Below are positions 20,100 to 32,339 of a stretch of DNA of 64,000 bases, piece by piece (the stretch's first letter is position 1; every line of letters starts with the position of its first letter). A program made the position numbers and the translations under genes. The DNA lies in the NCBI GenBank assembly GCA_028583605.1, contig CM053327.1:28570626-28634625 (forward strand), written 5' to 3'. Below the pieces are notes generated by a model. It saw only the letters and a list, made by a program, of their open reading frames with translations, was not told where the DNA came from and ran no database searches. The DNA comes from Dastarcus helophoroides. Taxonomy: Eukaryota; Arthropoda; Insecta; Coleoptera; Bothrideridae.

Positions 20100-23000
20100 T
20101 TTAAACTTTTATTGAAAATTTCTACTTTTTTTAAAATTTCCATCTTTTTGAAAATTTCGAATACTTTCAAAATGTTGACTCTTTGAAGTAGTCAGATTTT
20201 TAAATTTTAACTTTTTTTTATAAATTTAAACATTTCAAACATTTAAACTTCTTCTCCTTTTTTAATTTTAACATTTTTCTCAAAATTTGATTTTAACTCG
20301 AAATTTTAACTCTTTGAAAATCTTGACCTTTTTCAATTTTCTATTTTTTATCGATATTTCGGTAAAGATGACCATTTTCTTCAAAATTTCGAATTTCTCT
20401 CGCAATTTAGCTTAGCTATTGAAAATTCCGACTTTTTTTAAAAGAATATCGACTGTTTTGAAAATTCTGACTTTTTTTTGATTACTTCAATTTAAAAAAA
20501 TATATACTTTCCAAAATTGCAATTTTTTGGAATTTTTACTTCTTCCAAAATTTTGACTCAGAATTTCGACTTTTTCAAAATGTTGATTTAATAATTTCGA
20601 CATTTTCGGCGCGAAATTTCGACTTTTTTGTAGATTTCGACCTTTTTCAACTTGTGTTGTTGGAAAATGGAACGTTTTTTTGAAAAATTCGCCTTTTTTA
20701 AAGTGTCGATTTTATCTGAAGTAAATTACAAAAGTGCTTTCAAAAATTTCCCTTTTTCTTTAAAAATAGCGGGTTTTTTCAAAATTTGGACCATAATATT
20801 TGCACCTTTTTCAACATTTCTCCCTTTTCTGTAGCTATGACTGACAATTTGTAACTTTTTCTTGAATTTCGACTCTTTTAAAAATGTTTTTTTCAATTTA
20901 TTTAACATTTCTTCGGCCCAGTTTGGAAATATTTAAATTTTTTTGGTTTGTTGACAATTTTCTAAACAGTTTTTGAAATGTGACTACGTGACGTTTTCAA
21001 TAAATTTAAATATCACGTAGTCACATTTCAAAAACTGTTTAGAAAATTGTGAACAAACCAAAAAAATTTAAATATTTCCAAACTGGGCCGAAGAAATGTT
21101 AAATAAATTGAAAAAAACATAATATTTCCGGTCAATAAGGGTCTACTATGAAGAATCTTTTAAAAATATTCGGCTTTTTTCCAAATTCGACTTTTTTTGT
21201 AAATTTGGATTTTTTGAAAAATTCGACTTTTATTAAAAATTTCGATTTTTTTCCAAATTACACAACAAAATTAATCCCTTTTTCAAAATTGTAACTTTTC
21301 TTCAAATTTTGACTGAAAATTGTTGCCTTTTTTTAAATTACAATTTTTTTAAAAAGTTGAACCTGTTTCAATTAAATTTAGTATTTTCTTAAAATTCTTT
21401 GTTAAAAATTTTGATTTTCATTTTGAAATTTTGATTTTTAATAAAATTTGCATTTTTTGCAAAATTTTGACTCATAAATTCCTAATTTTTTCAAAATTCC
21501 TCATTTTTTTTAAATTCTTAATTTTCTCAAAACTAACTTTTTTGGAGATATCGACTATTTTTGAAAATATTGATTTAAAACATTTCGACTTTTTTTGTTG
21601 AAATTTGATTTTTTTTTCAGAAATGCGCCGTTTTTTAAAATCTCAGCTTTTTTTTTAAATTTCGATATTTTTCCTAAGATTTCGATTTTTCCTAAAATTT
21701 AGATTTTTTCCTAAAATTGCGAAATTTAGATTTTTTTCTAAAATTGCGAAATTTAGATATTTTTTTATACATTTTGAATTTTTCTGAAAAATTCGACTTC
21801 TGTTGAAAACTGAATTTTTTTTGAAACATTTATATTATATTTAAATTATATTATCTTGTGTTTTAAGATTAAATTTTTAAATTTATCAAAAATTTAAATT
21901 GATTTTGAAAGTTTGGCGTTTTAACAATTAACATCACAAAATTGACACTTTTTTTAAATTTCGTCTCTTTTTAAAATTACGACTGAAATTTTGAGGCATT
22001 TTTTTTTTGGAAAATTTCGACTTTTTTAAATATTTAGACATTTCATAAATTTAAAATTTTTCAAAATTTTGTTCTTTTAATTTTGACATTTTTTTCCAAA
22101 GTTTATTTTTTCTCGAAATTTGAACTCCTTGAAAATCTCTACCTTTTTTCAAATTGTCTATTTTTTGTAGACATTTCGGCAAACATCACAATTTTTTTTG
22201 AAATTTTCTTGCAATTTTAACTTGGCTACTGAAAATTTCAACTTTTTTTAAAAAAAATATCGACTGTTTTGCAAATTTCGCCTACTTTTGAAGATGCTAG
22301 TTAAAAAATATATATATACCCTTTAAAATTGTAATTTTTTGGAGTTTTTCTTCTTCAAAGATTTTGACTTTCTCAAAATTTTGACTGAATAATTTTGACT
22401 TTTTCCCCGAAATTTCGACGTTTTTCAACTTGTGTTGGTGGAAAGTTGAACTTTTTCTGAAAATTTCGACTTTTTTAAAATGTCGACTTTGTCTCAAAAA
22501 ATTACAAAAATGTTTTGGCAAGTTTCCATGTTTCTTTGAAAATTCAGAGCTTTTTCAAAATTTGCACCACAATATTTGCACTTCCTTCAAAATTTCCCTC
22601 TTTTCTGCAACTATGACTGACAATTTGTAATTTTTTCTTGAATTTTGCCTTTTTTTATATTCTTCGGCTTTTTCTCAAAATTTGACTTTTTTGTAAATTT
22701 GGACTTTTTTAAAAAATTCGACATTCATTGGAAATTTCGATTTTCTTCAAAATTACACGACAAAATTAATCCCTTTTTCGACTTGTTTTGTTAACAACTG
22801 GATTTTTATTCAAAAATTTGTCGATTCTTAAAATCTCAGCTTTTTCTTAAAATTTCGATTTTTTTCTAAAATTTTGATATTTTTCTTAAAATTTTGAAAT
22901 TCCGACTTTTTTTATACATTTCAATTTTCCTGAAAAATTCGACCCGTTGAAAATTGAAACTTTTTTGAAAAATTTGACTCTTGAAAATGTCGACTATCCT

Positions 23001-24240
23001 TCAAGAAGTTATATTATTTTGTGTTTTTTGAAAATTTCGATTGATTTTGAAAAGATTGGCTTTTTGAAAATATTGACAAAAAATTTCGACTTTTTTGTTG
23101 ACAATTGCTTTTTTTTCAGAATTTTTTTTTTTTAATCTCAGCTTTTTTTTAAATTTCGATTGTTTTCCTAAAATTTCGATAATTTTTTTAAAATTTCGAT
23201 TTTATCTTAAAATTTTGTAATTTCGGCTTTTTTAATACATTTCGAATTTTTCTGAAAAATTCGACTTCTGTTTAAAATTGAAACTTGTCGACTGTCCATC
23301 AAAAAATTTTATTATTTTGTGTTTTTTTAATTAAGTTGTTAAGTTTTTTCAAAATTTCGATTGATTTTGAAACGTTCAGCTTTTTGAAAATGTTGACTTA
23401 AAAAATTTCGACTTTTTTTGTTGGAAATTGGATTTTTTTTTCAGAAATTCGTCGTCTTTTAAAATCTCAGCTTTTCCTTAAAATTTCGATTTTTTTCCTA
23501 AAATTTCGATATTTTTCTTAAAATCTCGATTTTTCCGTTAAACTTCTTTATCAAAATTTTGACTTTTTTATGAATTTAGAATTTTTTTAAAAAATTCGAC
23601 TTCTGTTGAAAATTGAAATTTTTTTGAAAAATTTGAGTTTATTTTCAAAATGACGACTATCTTTCTAAAAAACAATTATATTATTTTGTAGTTTTTTAAT
23701 TAAATTTTCAAGTTTCTTGAGAATTTTGATTTTACAAAGTTTCGATTTTTGAAAATTAACTTCGCAAAATAGACACTTTTTGAATATTTCGGCTCTTTTT
23801 CAAATTACGAGTAAAATCTTGAGAAATTGTTTTTGGAAAATCTCAACTTTTTTAGAATTTTGCCTTTTGAAAAAATGGATTTCTTTATAAAATTTAGATA
23901 CTTTCTTATGTTGACAATTTCAGTTTTTTTTCCTTGTTCGATGTTTTCTAAAATTCAGATTTTATTAAGAATTTTTGATTGTCCTTTAAATATTTGCGAC
24001 TTTTTTTTCGAAATTGCAACTTCTTTTGAAAACGTCGAATTTTTTAAAAATATCTACTTAAACATTTCGACTTTTTGTGAAAGTTTGAACTTTTTTAAAA
24101 AAATCGACTTTTTCAAAATCGCTTTTTTCTCAAAATTTCCAAATTTCGACTATTTCTAAAAATTTCGATTTGTGTTATTTTCGATTTTTAAAAATATCGA
24201 CTTTTTAATTGAATTTAATAACTAAATTAATTTAGACAAA
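20100..24240. repeat. T-rich AAATTTCGAC low-complexity block
   Basis: About 4.1 kb of the same degenerate family, T-runs on the plus strand throughout. Diverged copies of longer units are present; for example TTCAACTTGTGTTGGTGGAA near 22423 has a counterpart near 20650. Small F/K-rich frames are artefacts. Confidence 0.75.
20885..21120. mobile_element. Foldback element FB-A, copy 1
   Basis: Left arm 20885-20991 and right arm 21013-21120 are nearly perfect reverse complements around a 21-nt loop. The arms contain AACATTTCTTCGGCCCAGTT, then GGAAATATTTAAATTTTTTT and ACGTAGTCACATTT. Just right of the palindrome, CGGTCAATAAGGGTCTACTA and TGAAGAAT recur in copy 2 (62805-63020), so the mobile unit is longer than the palindrome. 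Confidence 0.85.
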
Positions 24241-24394
24241 TATATTACTTTTTAAATGCATTACAATTGAAAGTATAATTGGAATTTTAACGAAGTTTGA
24301 TTTTGAAATCTGAAAAAAGAATCCACTTGATGTTATTTTTTTCGATCATCTTCCCAATTCATAAAATTCACAACACACCACTGATGATCGTATC

Positions 24395-24880
24395 AACGAA
24401 TTTCAACTAGACATCAATCTGCAATGTGCACGAACTCTTCAAAGCTGTGAATAGTTGATTAAGTTAGTTGTTTGTCTGCTCTCCATGGCTCAATTATTAC
24501 TCAATTTTGACGAAAATGGGTATAGACTTACCTTGCAAGTCGGGAAAGTTAGTAGGACATATTTTATCCTGGTAAACTGTTCCAAATACTCTCAAACTGA
24601 TGTTATATCCGGAAGGAGAAAAATACTTTTTTTCATTTTCTAGATAAATAAGCGATCTAATAACCACTATAGCGTTTTATTGTTTAAATATATTCGTGTG
24701 ATAACGCCATCTAACGTAATAGGGCGCATCTTTGCTACCCAATATCTACCTGAAAACTTATTAGGCAGCTATAAATACACTTGATGGGATCAACGAATTT
24801 GAACAAAATACCATTCTGCAATCGGCATGAAGCCTTTAAAGCTGTTCAGAGCTAATTAAGTTGGTTTTATTACGTTTATC
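24395..24880 (+). repeat. Dispersed repeat R1 copies
   Basis: 24395-24460 matches the R1 tail (CAACGAATTT ... CTGCAATGTGCACGAACTCT). It is followed by a near-complete copy at 24465-24880 with GACGAAAATGGGTATAGACT, CGCCATCTAACGTAATAGGG and TACCCAATATCTACC. Confidence 0.65.
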
Positions 24881-26222
24881 AAAATTAATTTTGATTTGTT
24901 AAGTGTCACTTTGACATCTTATTTACCTTAGGAGCAAGCAAAAGAAATTTTTTTAGAAAGTAATTTCCTTTAACGAAATATGATTTGAATTAATGAGGTA
25001 CATAAATTTATAAAGTTCTTCGAGTAATTTCATAAAAATTAATGGGGTTTTCCATCAGCAGGTTTGTTTTGTTTTTTTTTTCTAGTAGCTTAATTTAGTT
25101 ATCAATTAGTAATAACTGATTTAAGATATATATTAAAAACAAGAAAATTTTATAGCTAACTTAACGACTTTTCATCTGAACAACCGATATCTTGCTCTAT
25201 AATAAGACAATGTGATACAAATTTCTGGAATCTGAATAGCCAAAGTAATTTATTGATCTCTCTGGGGCAAACATATTTTTTTAATCATAAATACACCCCC
25301 AAGTCAAACAACTTTTTGATACACCAATGGTTTTAGCTTTGAATATTCCCCAGATTTAGACACGGCGTGAACGCGTTTATGTTTTGTCACCCATCGACAG
25401 TCCATCGTCACATCGAACCTTGGGTAAACAGTGATTGTATGGGAGCAATGTGGTGAAAATAATCCTCTCTAATGCCATCGTTGAGCGGATTAAAAGTAAG
25501 TTCGCACCTTCCTGAAGGCTGCTGAATGAGCTTTATACTTTTACCTATAATACGCTCCCCAAACAATGATAGTACCGGAAGAAACATGCTAATTTTGCCG
25601 GCTTACATTCTGACAAAGTTTTTAGCTTATTTTTAACCGCTAACAAAGAAAGGAAGTTGACAATCTTTTCTCATATTCGGAAATATTTCTAGTGAATGGC
25701 CCGATACAAAGACAGTGGTCATATTAAGAAACTGTGAGTAAATGCAATGCAAACAGCAATAACAATGGGTGGATATTCCAAATTCTTGAATTATCCGACC
25801 GGTTTTGCCCAACGGTATCATAACTTTAGTTAGTTTGGTCATTGTTGTCTTAACTCAGTGATTTGAAGCTCTCACAGAGATATCTAGTTTATTTTGAACC
25901 ATTCCGGTGCTTCTGTAAAAGAACATTTTTGATAACTGCCTTTGAAAGCATCCTGTCGAGGCCTGGATTGGAAGCGTTCTATCGAGGCCTGGATTGCCTA
26001 CGTTATACAAAGAAACCGCTACTTTTCCAGCTCGATTATCAAGCTTTTGCCCAAAGTGTTTATTATTAAACCCTTCTTTTGTAAAGGATAAATTATTCCA
26101 AAATCCTTATTTTTGCAATATCTATCGTAATTGAATTTAAATAAAGCATCCAGTTCTGAACCATGTTTAAAGTTTCAAATCGCTAGCTCATCAGGAAGTT
26201 TGTTTAAAATCGATAGCGAGAT
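24881..26222. other. No recognised gene
   Basis: AT-rich sequence. GTTAAGTGTCACTTTGACAT near 24898 repeats a segment at about 549. Short frames at 25633-25842 and 25863-26069 have no recognisable domain. GAGGCCTGGATTG is duplicated 31 bp apart near 25957 and 25985. Confidence 0.35.
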
Positions 26223-26567
26223 TTGTACCGAACAGATAGACACCTGATTAAGACCAAAGCAGGTAACTCCAAACCTAGAACTGCGCTCCAAACAGTAGAG
26301 ATGAGAGTCCTCAGGGGCAACAAAGAAAACCGTCCAAGAGTCTGCATCCGAAATGAAACCATAAGAGAAGGATGCGTAACACAAGATATTATAAGATGGG
26401 GAAGAAGCAGAAGACGACACTAGAACCAACATATAATAAGAATATCAAGAGATAGACGAGTAAGAGCAGGAAGAGATTCAAAACCAGAAGGAAGAAGGCC
26501 ACCCGGAAGACCCCCAAAAAGGCGGAGAGAGAGTTGGTCATCTGTCTCGCAAGAACAAAACCAGTAA
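26223..26567 (+). pseudogene. Non-LTR retrotransposon reverse-transcriptase C-terminal end
   Basis: The frame starting at 26223 contains EMRVLRGNKENRPRVCIRNE and TIREGCVTQDIIRWGRSRRR. After a TAG the same frame continues with RRPPGRPPKRRRESWSS and ends at TAA 26565-26567. This order (EMxxLR, then DRxRNExIR, then GRPPKRW) is the usual C-terminal tail of insect endonuclease/reverse-transcriptase LINEs of the RTE/BovB-like type. The catalytic reverse-transcriptase region is absent, so the copy is strongly 5'-truncated. Only 23 nt separate the final stop from the AAG array, which fits a LINE that ends in a microsatellite tail. Confidence 0.7.
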
Positions 26568-26590
26568 AACACGGGATATAAGCCTAACGT

Positions 26591-27880
26591 AAGAAGAAGA
26601 AGAAGAAGAAGAAGAAAAAGAAGAAGAAGAAGAAGAAGAAGAAGAAGAAGAAGAAGAAGAACAAAAAGAAGAAGAAGAATAAGATGATGAAGATGAAGAT
26701 GAAGATGAAGATAAAGATAAAGATAAAGATAAAGATAAAGATAAAGATAAAGATAAAGATAAAGATAAAGATAAAGATAAAGATAAAGATAAAGATAAAG
26801 ATAAAGATAAAGATAAAGATAAAGATGAAGATGAAGATGAAGATAAAGATAAAGATAAGATGAAGATGAAGATGAAGATGAAGATGAAGATGAAGATGAA
26901 GATGAAGATGAAGATGAAGATGAAGATGAAGATGAAGATGAAGATGAAGATGAAGATGAAGATGAAGATGAAGATGAAGATGAAGATGAAGATGAAGATG
27001 AAGATGAAGATGAAGATGAAGATGAAGATGAAGATGAAGATGAAGATGAAGATGAAGATGAAGATGAAGATGAAGATGAAGATGAAGATGAAGATGAAGA
27101 TGAAGATGAAGATGAAGATGAAGATGAAGATGAAGACGAAGACGAAGACGAAGACGAAGACGAAGACGAAGACGAAGACGAAGACGAAGACGAAGACGAA
27201 GACGAAGACGAAGACGAAGACGAAGACGAAGACGAAGACGAAGACGAAGACGAAGACGAAGACGAAGACGAAGACGAAGACGAAGACGAAGACGAAGACG
27301 AAGACGAAGACGAAGACGAAGACGAAGACGAAGACGAAGACGAAGACGAAGACGAAGACGAAGACGAAGACGAAGACGAAGACGAAGACGAAGACGAAGA
27401 CGAAGACGAAGACGAAGACGAAGACGAAGACGAAGACGAAGACGAAGACGAAGACGAAGACGAAGACGAAGACGAAGACGAAGACGAAGACGAAGACGAA
27501 GACGAAGACGAAGACGAAGACGAAGACGAAGATGAAGATGAAGATGAAGATGAAGATGAAGATGAAGATGAAGATGAAGATGAAGATGAAGATGAAGATG
27601 AAGATGAAGATGAAGATGAAGATGAAGATGAAGATGAAGATAAAGAAGAAGATGAAGATGAAGATGGAGATGGAAATGGAGATGAAGATGAGGATGAATA
27701 TGAAGAAGAAAAACAAGATGGAAATGGAGATGGAGATGAAGATAAAGATGAAAAAGAAGATGAAGATGAAGATGATAATGATGTTGATGATGATAATGAT
27801 GATGATGATGGAGATAATGATGATGATGATAATGATGATGATGATGATGATGATGATGAAGAATATGAAGAAGAAGAAGT
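26591..27880. repeat. 1.3-kb layered hexanucleotide/trinucleotide array
   Basis: Order on the plus strand: AAG units (26591-26680); GATAAA, about 19 units (26710-26823); GATGAA, 46 units (26859-27134); GACGAA, 66 units (27135-27530); GATGAA, 18 units (27531-27638); then degenerate GATGAA/GATGAT (to about 27863) and GAAGAA. The GACGAA block is flawless and nested between GATGAA blocks. Because the period is a multiple of three, four long reading frames (340-499 codons of S, F/V, L/R or K/T) cross the array. They have no non-repeat content and are not genes. Confidence 0.95.
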
Positions 27881-29164
27881 AGATAGACATGAAAGCGTAA
27901 AGGGTAAATAGGTAGACAAAGCGAGTTAAGAAGCACGTGGTAAAAATAACTAGTATCAAATTTTTAAACGCAACGAATATTTGAAAATAAATGCCTAAGG
28001 AATTTTCCCTTTAAAAAAATTTAAATATTCCAAATTTTAAAAAATTAAAAACTAAGCTACTTTAGCCAAATTTCAAAAAAATGAAAAAATGGACTAATTG
28101 ATTTTTTAAAATATTGTCATAAGGTAAAAATTTTTTAAACGTTACCATATCTAACGTAATAGGTCATTTTATTTTATTATTTTACTACACAATAAATAGG
28201 TCAGAGTTTTTTATTACTTTTCTACGTATTGTAATAAAAAAGTTCTAACCTTTAAAAAATGTTCCAAATATAAAATTGTCTGATGTACATCCGACTGTTA
28301 GTTTTTCTCATCAATGTTACGTAAGTCATCAAACATTTTATTTGTCAGTATGTGGTTAAACGGACCAGATTCGGTCCGTTTATCATAGTAGCAAGTTGCA
28401 AGGCAATCCGAGATCTATTTTATCCTGCCACTTTTAGAATGTTTGTTGTGCGTCGTTCTCCCACAAGCGCCAACGGAGGTATCAGTTTCATTGGATGCTA
28501 AACCAGCTCACTTGATTGGCCATAACAAAACTCAGAACACGCCTATCGTTATCCTCAATCCTAATAAGATTGTCCACATACTTGGTATGTGTGTGGGATT
28601 ATGGAATATATATCTAGTGGAATTGTATACCCATTGATCATTTTTTAGAAAACATATCTATTCCATTGCATCGTCTAATACAAGAATGATTCATTTCAAC
28701 ATTAGCATTGGTTACAATATAGGTATAAAATAAACTACTTTCTTCAGCGTTTCAGTTTCTTTTGTTTAAACAAAAGAATCTGAAATGAGTAAATAAAAAC
28801 GAAGGGGAAGTGACTTTGTATTTTTAGTTAGCGTTCGATTAACTAGTTGTAGACCCAACATTTTGGGTATTTTTTGTAAAATCTAAACAGTCTGTGATGT
28901 AGCATACGTTAGGCAAAGAAAAAATCGATAAAGATTCGACTTAAAAAGCTCGTTTCAAATAAAATTATTTAATATCAAGATAACAAGAAGCACGGATGCG
29001 GATAAGATCGAATTCATAAAGTTTCCTAAAAATGTTCAACCTTTTTACTGTCATTCAATGATTATGTGTGTTAAGGTCATTTTTTTTTTCAGTTTGAAAA
29101 CCGAACGTATCGATTTGTTCTCTGTTCGTTTCGTTTAATAATATCAAAGACTTATCGTTATCGT
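27881..29164. other. No recognised gene; one short hairpin
   Basis: AT-rich ordinary sequence. TAAACGGACC (28357-28366) and GGTCCGTTTA (28373-28382) form a perfect 10-bp stem with a 6-nt loop. The 64-codon frame at 28443 has no recognisable domain. Confidence 0.4.
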
Positions 29165-29410
29165 AACTAGCATATAAATGCGAAAGTCTGTCTGTCTCTC
29201 CGTTTGTCCGCTTTTCACGGCTCAATTACTGTAGCGATTTTGATAAAAATGGATATAGACATACCTTTTGGTGGAACGAACTGGTCCTTGGTTCAAAAAT
29301 TGAAATACCTTCAGGGGACAAATTCTGTATTTCAATAGACATACCTTGCTAGGCGGGATGGTTAATAGGATAGGTTTTACCCCAAAAAACTGTTTCAGAC
29401 GTTGGCATAG
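29165..29410 (+). repeat. Dispersed repeat R1, interrupted copy
   Basis: ATAAATGCGAAAGTCTGTCT, TTTTCACGGCTCAATTACTG and GATAAAAATGGATATAGACA, then after a 68-bp insertion and a duplicated site, CTTGCTAGGCGGGATGGTTA. Confidence 0.7.
29268..29335 (-). mobile_element. Foldback-family insertion with 12-bp TSD
   Basis: A 68-bp segment (TTGGTGGAACGAACTGGTCC ... GGGGACAAATTCTGTATTTC) interrupts repeat R1. TAGACATACCTT occurs exactly on both sides (29256-29267 and 29336-29347). The duplication fixes one end of this family at TGGTGGAACG, but its length is unusual for a TA- or TTAA-type MITE. Confidence 0.75.
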
Positions 29411-29629
29411 CTAGGGTTCGTTCCTAGGGGACAACTGTCAATCTGCCACCGCCAGGCTTCAATTATGGTAATCCAATTAAAGATCAAGTAATTTTTTATT
29501 TTAAATTTACCTAAGCATACATTTTCTTGTTATTTGGTGAGCAAGAATTTTCGGGAATGATAAAATAAGTTTGCGAGATATGATTTTGATCTTTTTCTCA
29601 AAATGGCAAGAATGAAATATGTACTATAT

Positions 29630-29965
29630 TGTTGCGTGTTATCGGTTCGAAAATTAATACTTCGTTAATTGTAACCACTTTATTTCAAACTTAATTCCGG
29701 AACCCTACAATTATAATTCACTTAACTATCAGACTATCTGGCTAACTAACTAACCAACTAACTCACTGTTAAATTAGCTGACTGACTGAGCGAAAGACGA
29801 CCGCGTATTTATAGGCACTGGTTTCTAGAACGGAACTTCGTACAGATAAGACTTATCGCTTGCGGCGCCTATCTGCCGTATGATTCATTATCGCGGCCCC
29901 TTTCCATTATCTAATGTTTCTAGAGAGTTCCTTACACAATCACTAATACAAATTTTATAACTACA
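29630..29965 (-). mobile_element. Gypsy LTR (3' LTR of minus-strand copy)
   Basis: Plus-strand edges are TGTTGCGTGTTATCGGTTCG at 29630 and AACTACA ending near 29965. ATAT precedes it at 29626-29629, the preferred target of the 297/17.6-type gypsy group. A related sequence at 52177-52504 has the same edges. Minus-strand integrase begins just beyond it at higher coordinates, so this is the 3' LTR in element sense. The inner boundary is approximate. Confidence 0.65.
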
Positions 29966-30014
29966 GTTACACTGACTTCCTCTTAAGACTGATCGTCCCA
30001 ATCTGTCACTTTGC

Positions 30015-30960
30015 CACTATACTTGCACAATCTGTGGAGGTGCACTTTCTTTTTGGTCCTGGGGCTGCGCTAGATCGTGTATACCAATTCGTTGATCCTC
30101 TTCAGCACTTTATACAGTCTTTTCCAATATGGTATAAACTTCAGCGAAATTCCTTTCCTTCGCTGAGGGTTGTAGAGCCACACCAATTTGCCTTAACTGA
30201 AACCACCATGGTTGTCATTTGCGTTATATCTTGTCTTCATCCGGTCTGTCGTCAAGTTGATCTTTGTCCGCACCAGGACATATGTCTCCAATATCGCTTT
30301 CCTCAAGCCGTCTCCGAAACCCATCGTCTCCCTGGGGATCTCCTTTGGTGATCCAAATACCAAGTCACACGGAAGCCGCAGTTTCATGAGTTGCCGCGCG
30401 ATAGGTCATTAGAAACAGTGGTATTTGTCGGTCCCAGTCTTTCTGATGCTTGGAGGCGACCTTCGAAAAATATTCCTCCAAGTTCCTGTTAAATATTTCC
30501 ACCATTCCATCAGTCTGTGGATGAAGAGGTGCCGTTCAAGTTATCTTTATTCCAAGAAGGCGGCATACCTCTTGGAAGACCCCTGATCCCCCTTCCTTGG
30601 TCCGAATGTACTTCCAAAAAAACACCAAATCGACAGATGAAGTTGTCCACAAGAACCCTAGTAACTGTGGTAGCTTTTTGGTTCAAGCCATTTCCTGAAA
30701 TAGTCCATGGCCACCAGGATGTACTTGTTTCCATTATCTGATGCTGAAAATGGTCCCGCCACATCTATTGCAATTCTTTCAAATGAAGCTCCTACATTAT
30801 ACTGCTTCAAGGCTCCTTTGTTTCTTGTACGAAGACCCTTGGATGCAGCGCATATGACACATTTCCGACACCTCTGTTCGACCCGCAGTTAACCTAATAG
30901 AACCGTTTCCGAATCTTCTCCAGGATTTTGTTCATCCCAGATGTCCACCAGAAGTTCCCT
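30015..30960 (-). pseudogene. Ty3/gypsy integrase, broken
   Basis: Minus-strand translation in shifting frames gives, in order: the H2C2 finger end and linker (GHLGMNKILEKIRKRF, about 30960-30900); the integrase core with a first Asp in IAIDVAGPF; a second Asp in EVHSDQGRG (about 30600); the Glu in QTDGMVEIFNRN (about 30500); and the C-terminal part with VWLYNPQRRKGIS and PRTKKKVHLHRL ending near 30015. All three D,D,E positions persist, but frameshifts and stops (one replaces a Trp after RKRFY, another lies near the C-terminus) make it non-functional. It belongs with the LTR at 29630-29965. Confidence 0.8.
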
Positions 30961-30968
30961 TTTGCACC

Positions 30969-31259
30969 TTTTTTTTAAGTTCAATCCACTCGCAAAGGGT
31001 AACCCCATTATGCTTTCAAAGCACTGCGAGTAGGATGCGGAAACAAGGATAGATGGCAGTGCACCGCCTTCTTAAACAAGGATAGGTTGTAATTTTTGGG
31101 GAAAATTCCTTTCGGTAACAAGTTCCATAATTTGGAAGTTCTATAGAAAAAAGAGTATCTGTAGGCAGAAGTCCTCACTGTGTCAAGCTAGACCGCACAG
31201 GAAATTGCTCTCTCCGACCGTGTAGTACGCCTCAAGAATCTTGCCCTTGGGGGGATCAA
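30969..31259 (-). mobile_element. 3' end of Jockey-like LINE
   Basis: Continues ORF2 from 31260 with frameshifts: RTSAYRYSFFYRTSKLWNLL, then HLSLFPHPTRSALKA, a stop, a short UTR and an A-run (T-run 30970-30977 on plus). This defines the true 3' end of the element whose fragments also occur at 345-535, 19163-19397 and 57815-57850. Confidence 0.72.
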
Positions 31260-32297
31260 TCATATTAGTTCAAGCGAGCATCTTTCATGATAGTACTTGT
31301 AGAAAAGAGACAAGTCACCAACCATACGCCTGTGCTCTAGTGTTTCCAGAGAATCGGTCAGACTCTCGTCATCAATTAGGCGAATCGCTCTTCTTTGAAT
31401 TGAATCCAGGAGAGCTAAAGTGTGTTTTGGAGCTGAACTCCAAACATAAGAACAGTGTTCTAGTGTTAGCCTAACTTGAGATTTGTATGATGTTAATAGC
31501 TGATGAGATGTGAAGTACTTTTTAGCTCTAAAAGGAAAGCCTAGCTTCTGAGAGGCGGATTTGGCAATGGCGCGCACATGATCGTCCCAAGAGAAGTTGG
31601 TGCTGGCATTCATTCCAAGGATAGATAGATTAGATCCCATCGCAAGGATTTTACCGTCAATTAGTATGTTTGTTGCATTTTTCCTAGATGTTTTCTTAGA
31701 GAAAACCGCGGCATGAGTTTTTGAAGCGTTAAAGTTGACCAAATTGTTCTTTTCTCATTCCAGAATAATCTCGAGATCCCGATTAATCGTCTGTATCTGC
31801 TGTTCCCTTAGTCGATCTGAAGCAGCGATAAATAATGGTTTGTCGGAGAAAAAAAATGACACAAGGTTACTATCATCTGCGTAGCTATATATAGGATTCG
31901 AAGTTGAAGCTAAGAGATCGTTTATGTGTAACAGAAATAGAGTAGGAGACAGAATAGATCCCGAAGAGACCCCCGCGTTAATCGCAAATGTCTCGGATGA
32001 GATGCCATCGATGACGACCTGAAGAGATCTGTCAGCAAGAAAATTGGATATCAAATAACAGATTCCAGGAGGAAGACCATAAGATGTTAATTTGGCGAAA
32101 AGAGATCGGTGCCAGACTCTGTCGAAAGCCTTTGAGATGTCCAAAGCCACAATCCTAGCCTCACCATGTTTTTCCATATCTGAGTTACAGATATGAGTAA
32201 CATATGCCCTACAAAACCTGTGGAATCTTCTCCTGAGACACCACCAACAGCAAGTTGACACGCTTTCCATCCGCGTTTTCCATGCCCTCTTCAGCAC
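31260..32297 (-). pseudogene. Jockey-like LINE reverse transcriptase, one internal stop
   Basis: Encodes the palm and thumb of a non-LTR reverse transcriptase. Two frames, 32297-31755 and 31742-31260, are in the same register and separated only by an in-frame TGA at 31757-31755. In this family a Trp usually follows the preceding ILE, so TGG to TGA is the likely change. Motif A is LDISKAFDRVWH with its catalytic Asp; motif C is YADD, intact. The downstream RAIRLIDD and GDLSLFYKYYH motifs match insect Jockey-like ORF2 proteins. The endonuclease and the N-terminal part of the reverse transcriptase are missing, so the copy is 5'-truncated near 32300. It lies between gypsy fragments. Confidence 0.82.
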
Positions 32298-32339
32298 CCC
32301 GTCCTCTACTTGGAGGGATTTTCATTGCGCCCACAAATT

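Noticed and set aside
23827..24159. 110-codon plus frame rich in Phe
   Set aside because: Lies wholly in T-rich low-complexity DNA with no motif.
17550..24383. One hAT element spanning the whole T-rich block
   Set aside because: The termini look plausible (CAGTGGTG / CACCACTG) but the flanking 8-mers do not match, so I kept only a low-confidence left end.
26420..27959. Reading frames of 450-499 codons on minus and 340 on plus
   Set aside because: They cross the hexanucleotide array in four frames and consist of two-residue repeats; no unique coding content.
30510..30764. Independent small gene on minus
   Set aside because: It is part of the gypsy integrase core (EVHSDQGRG) and is annotated there.
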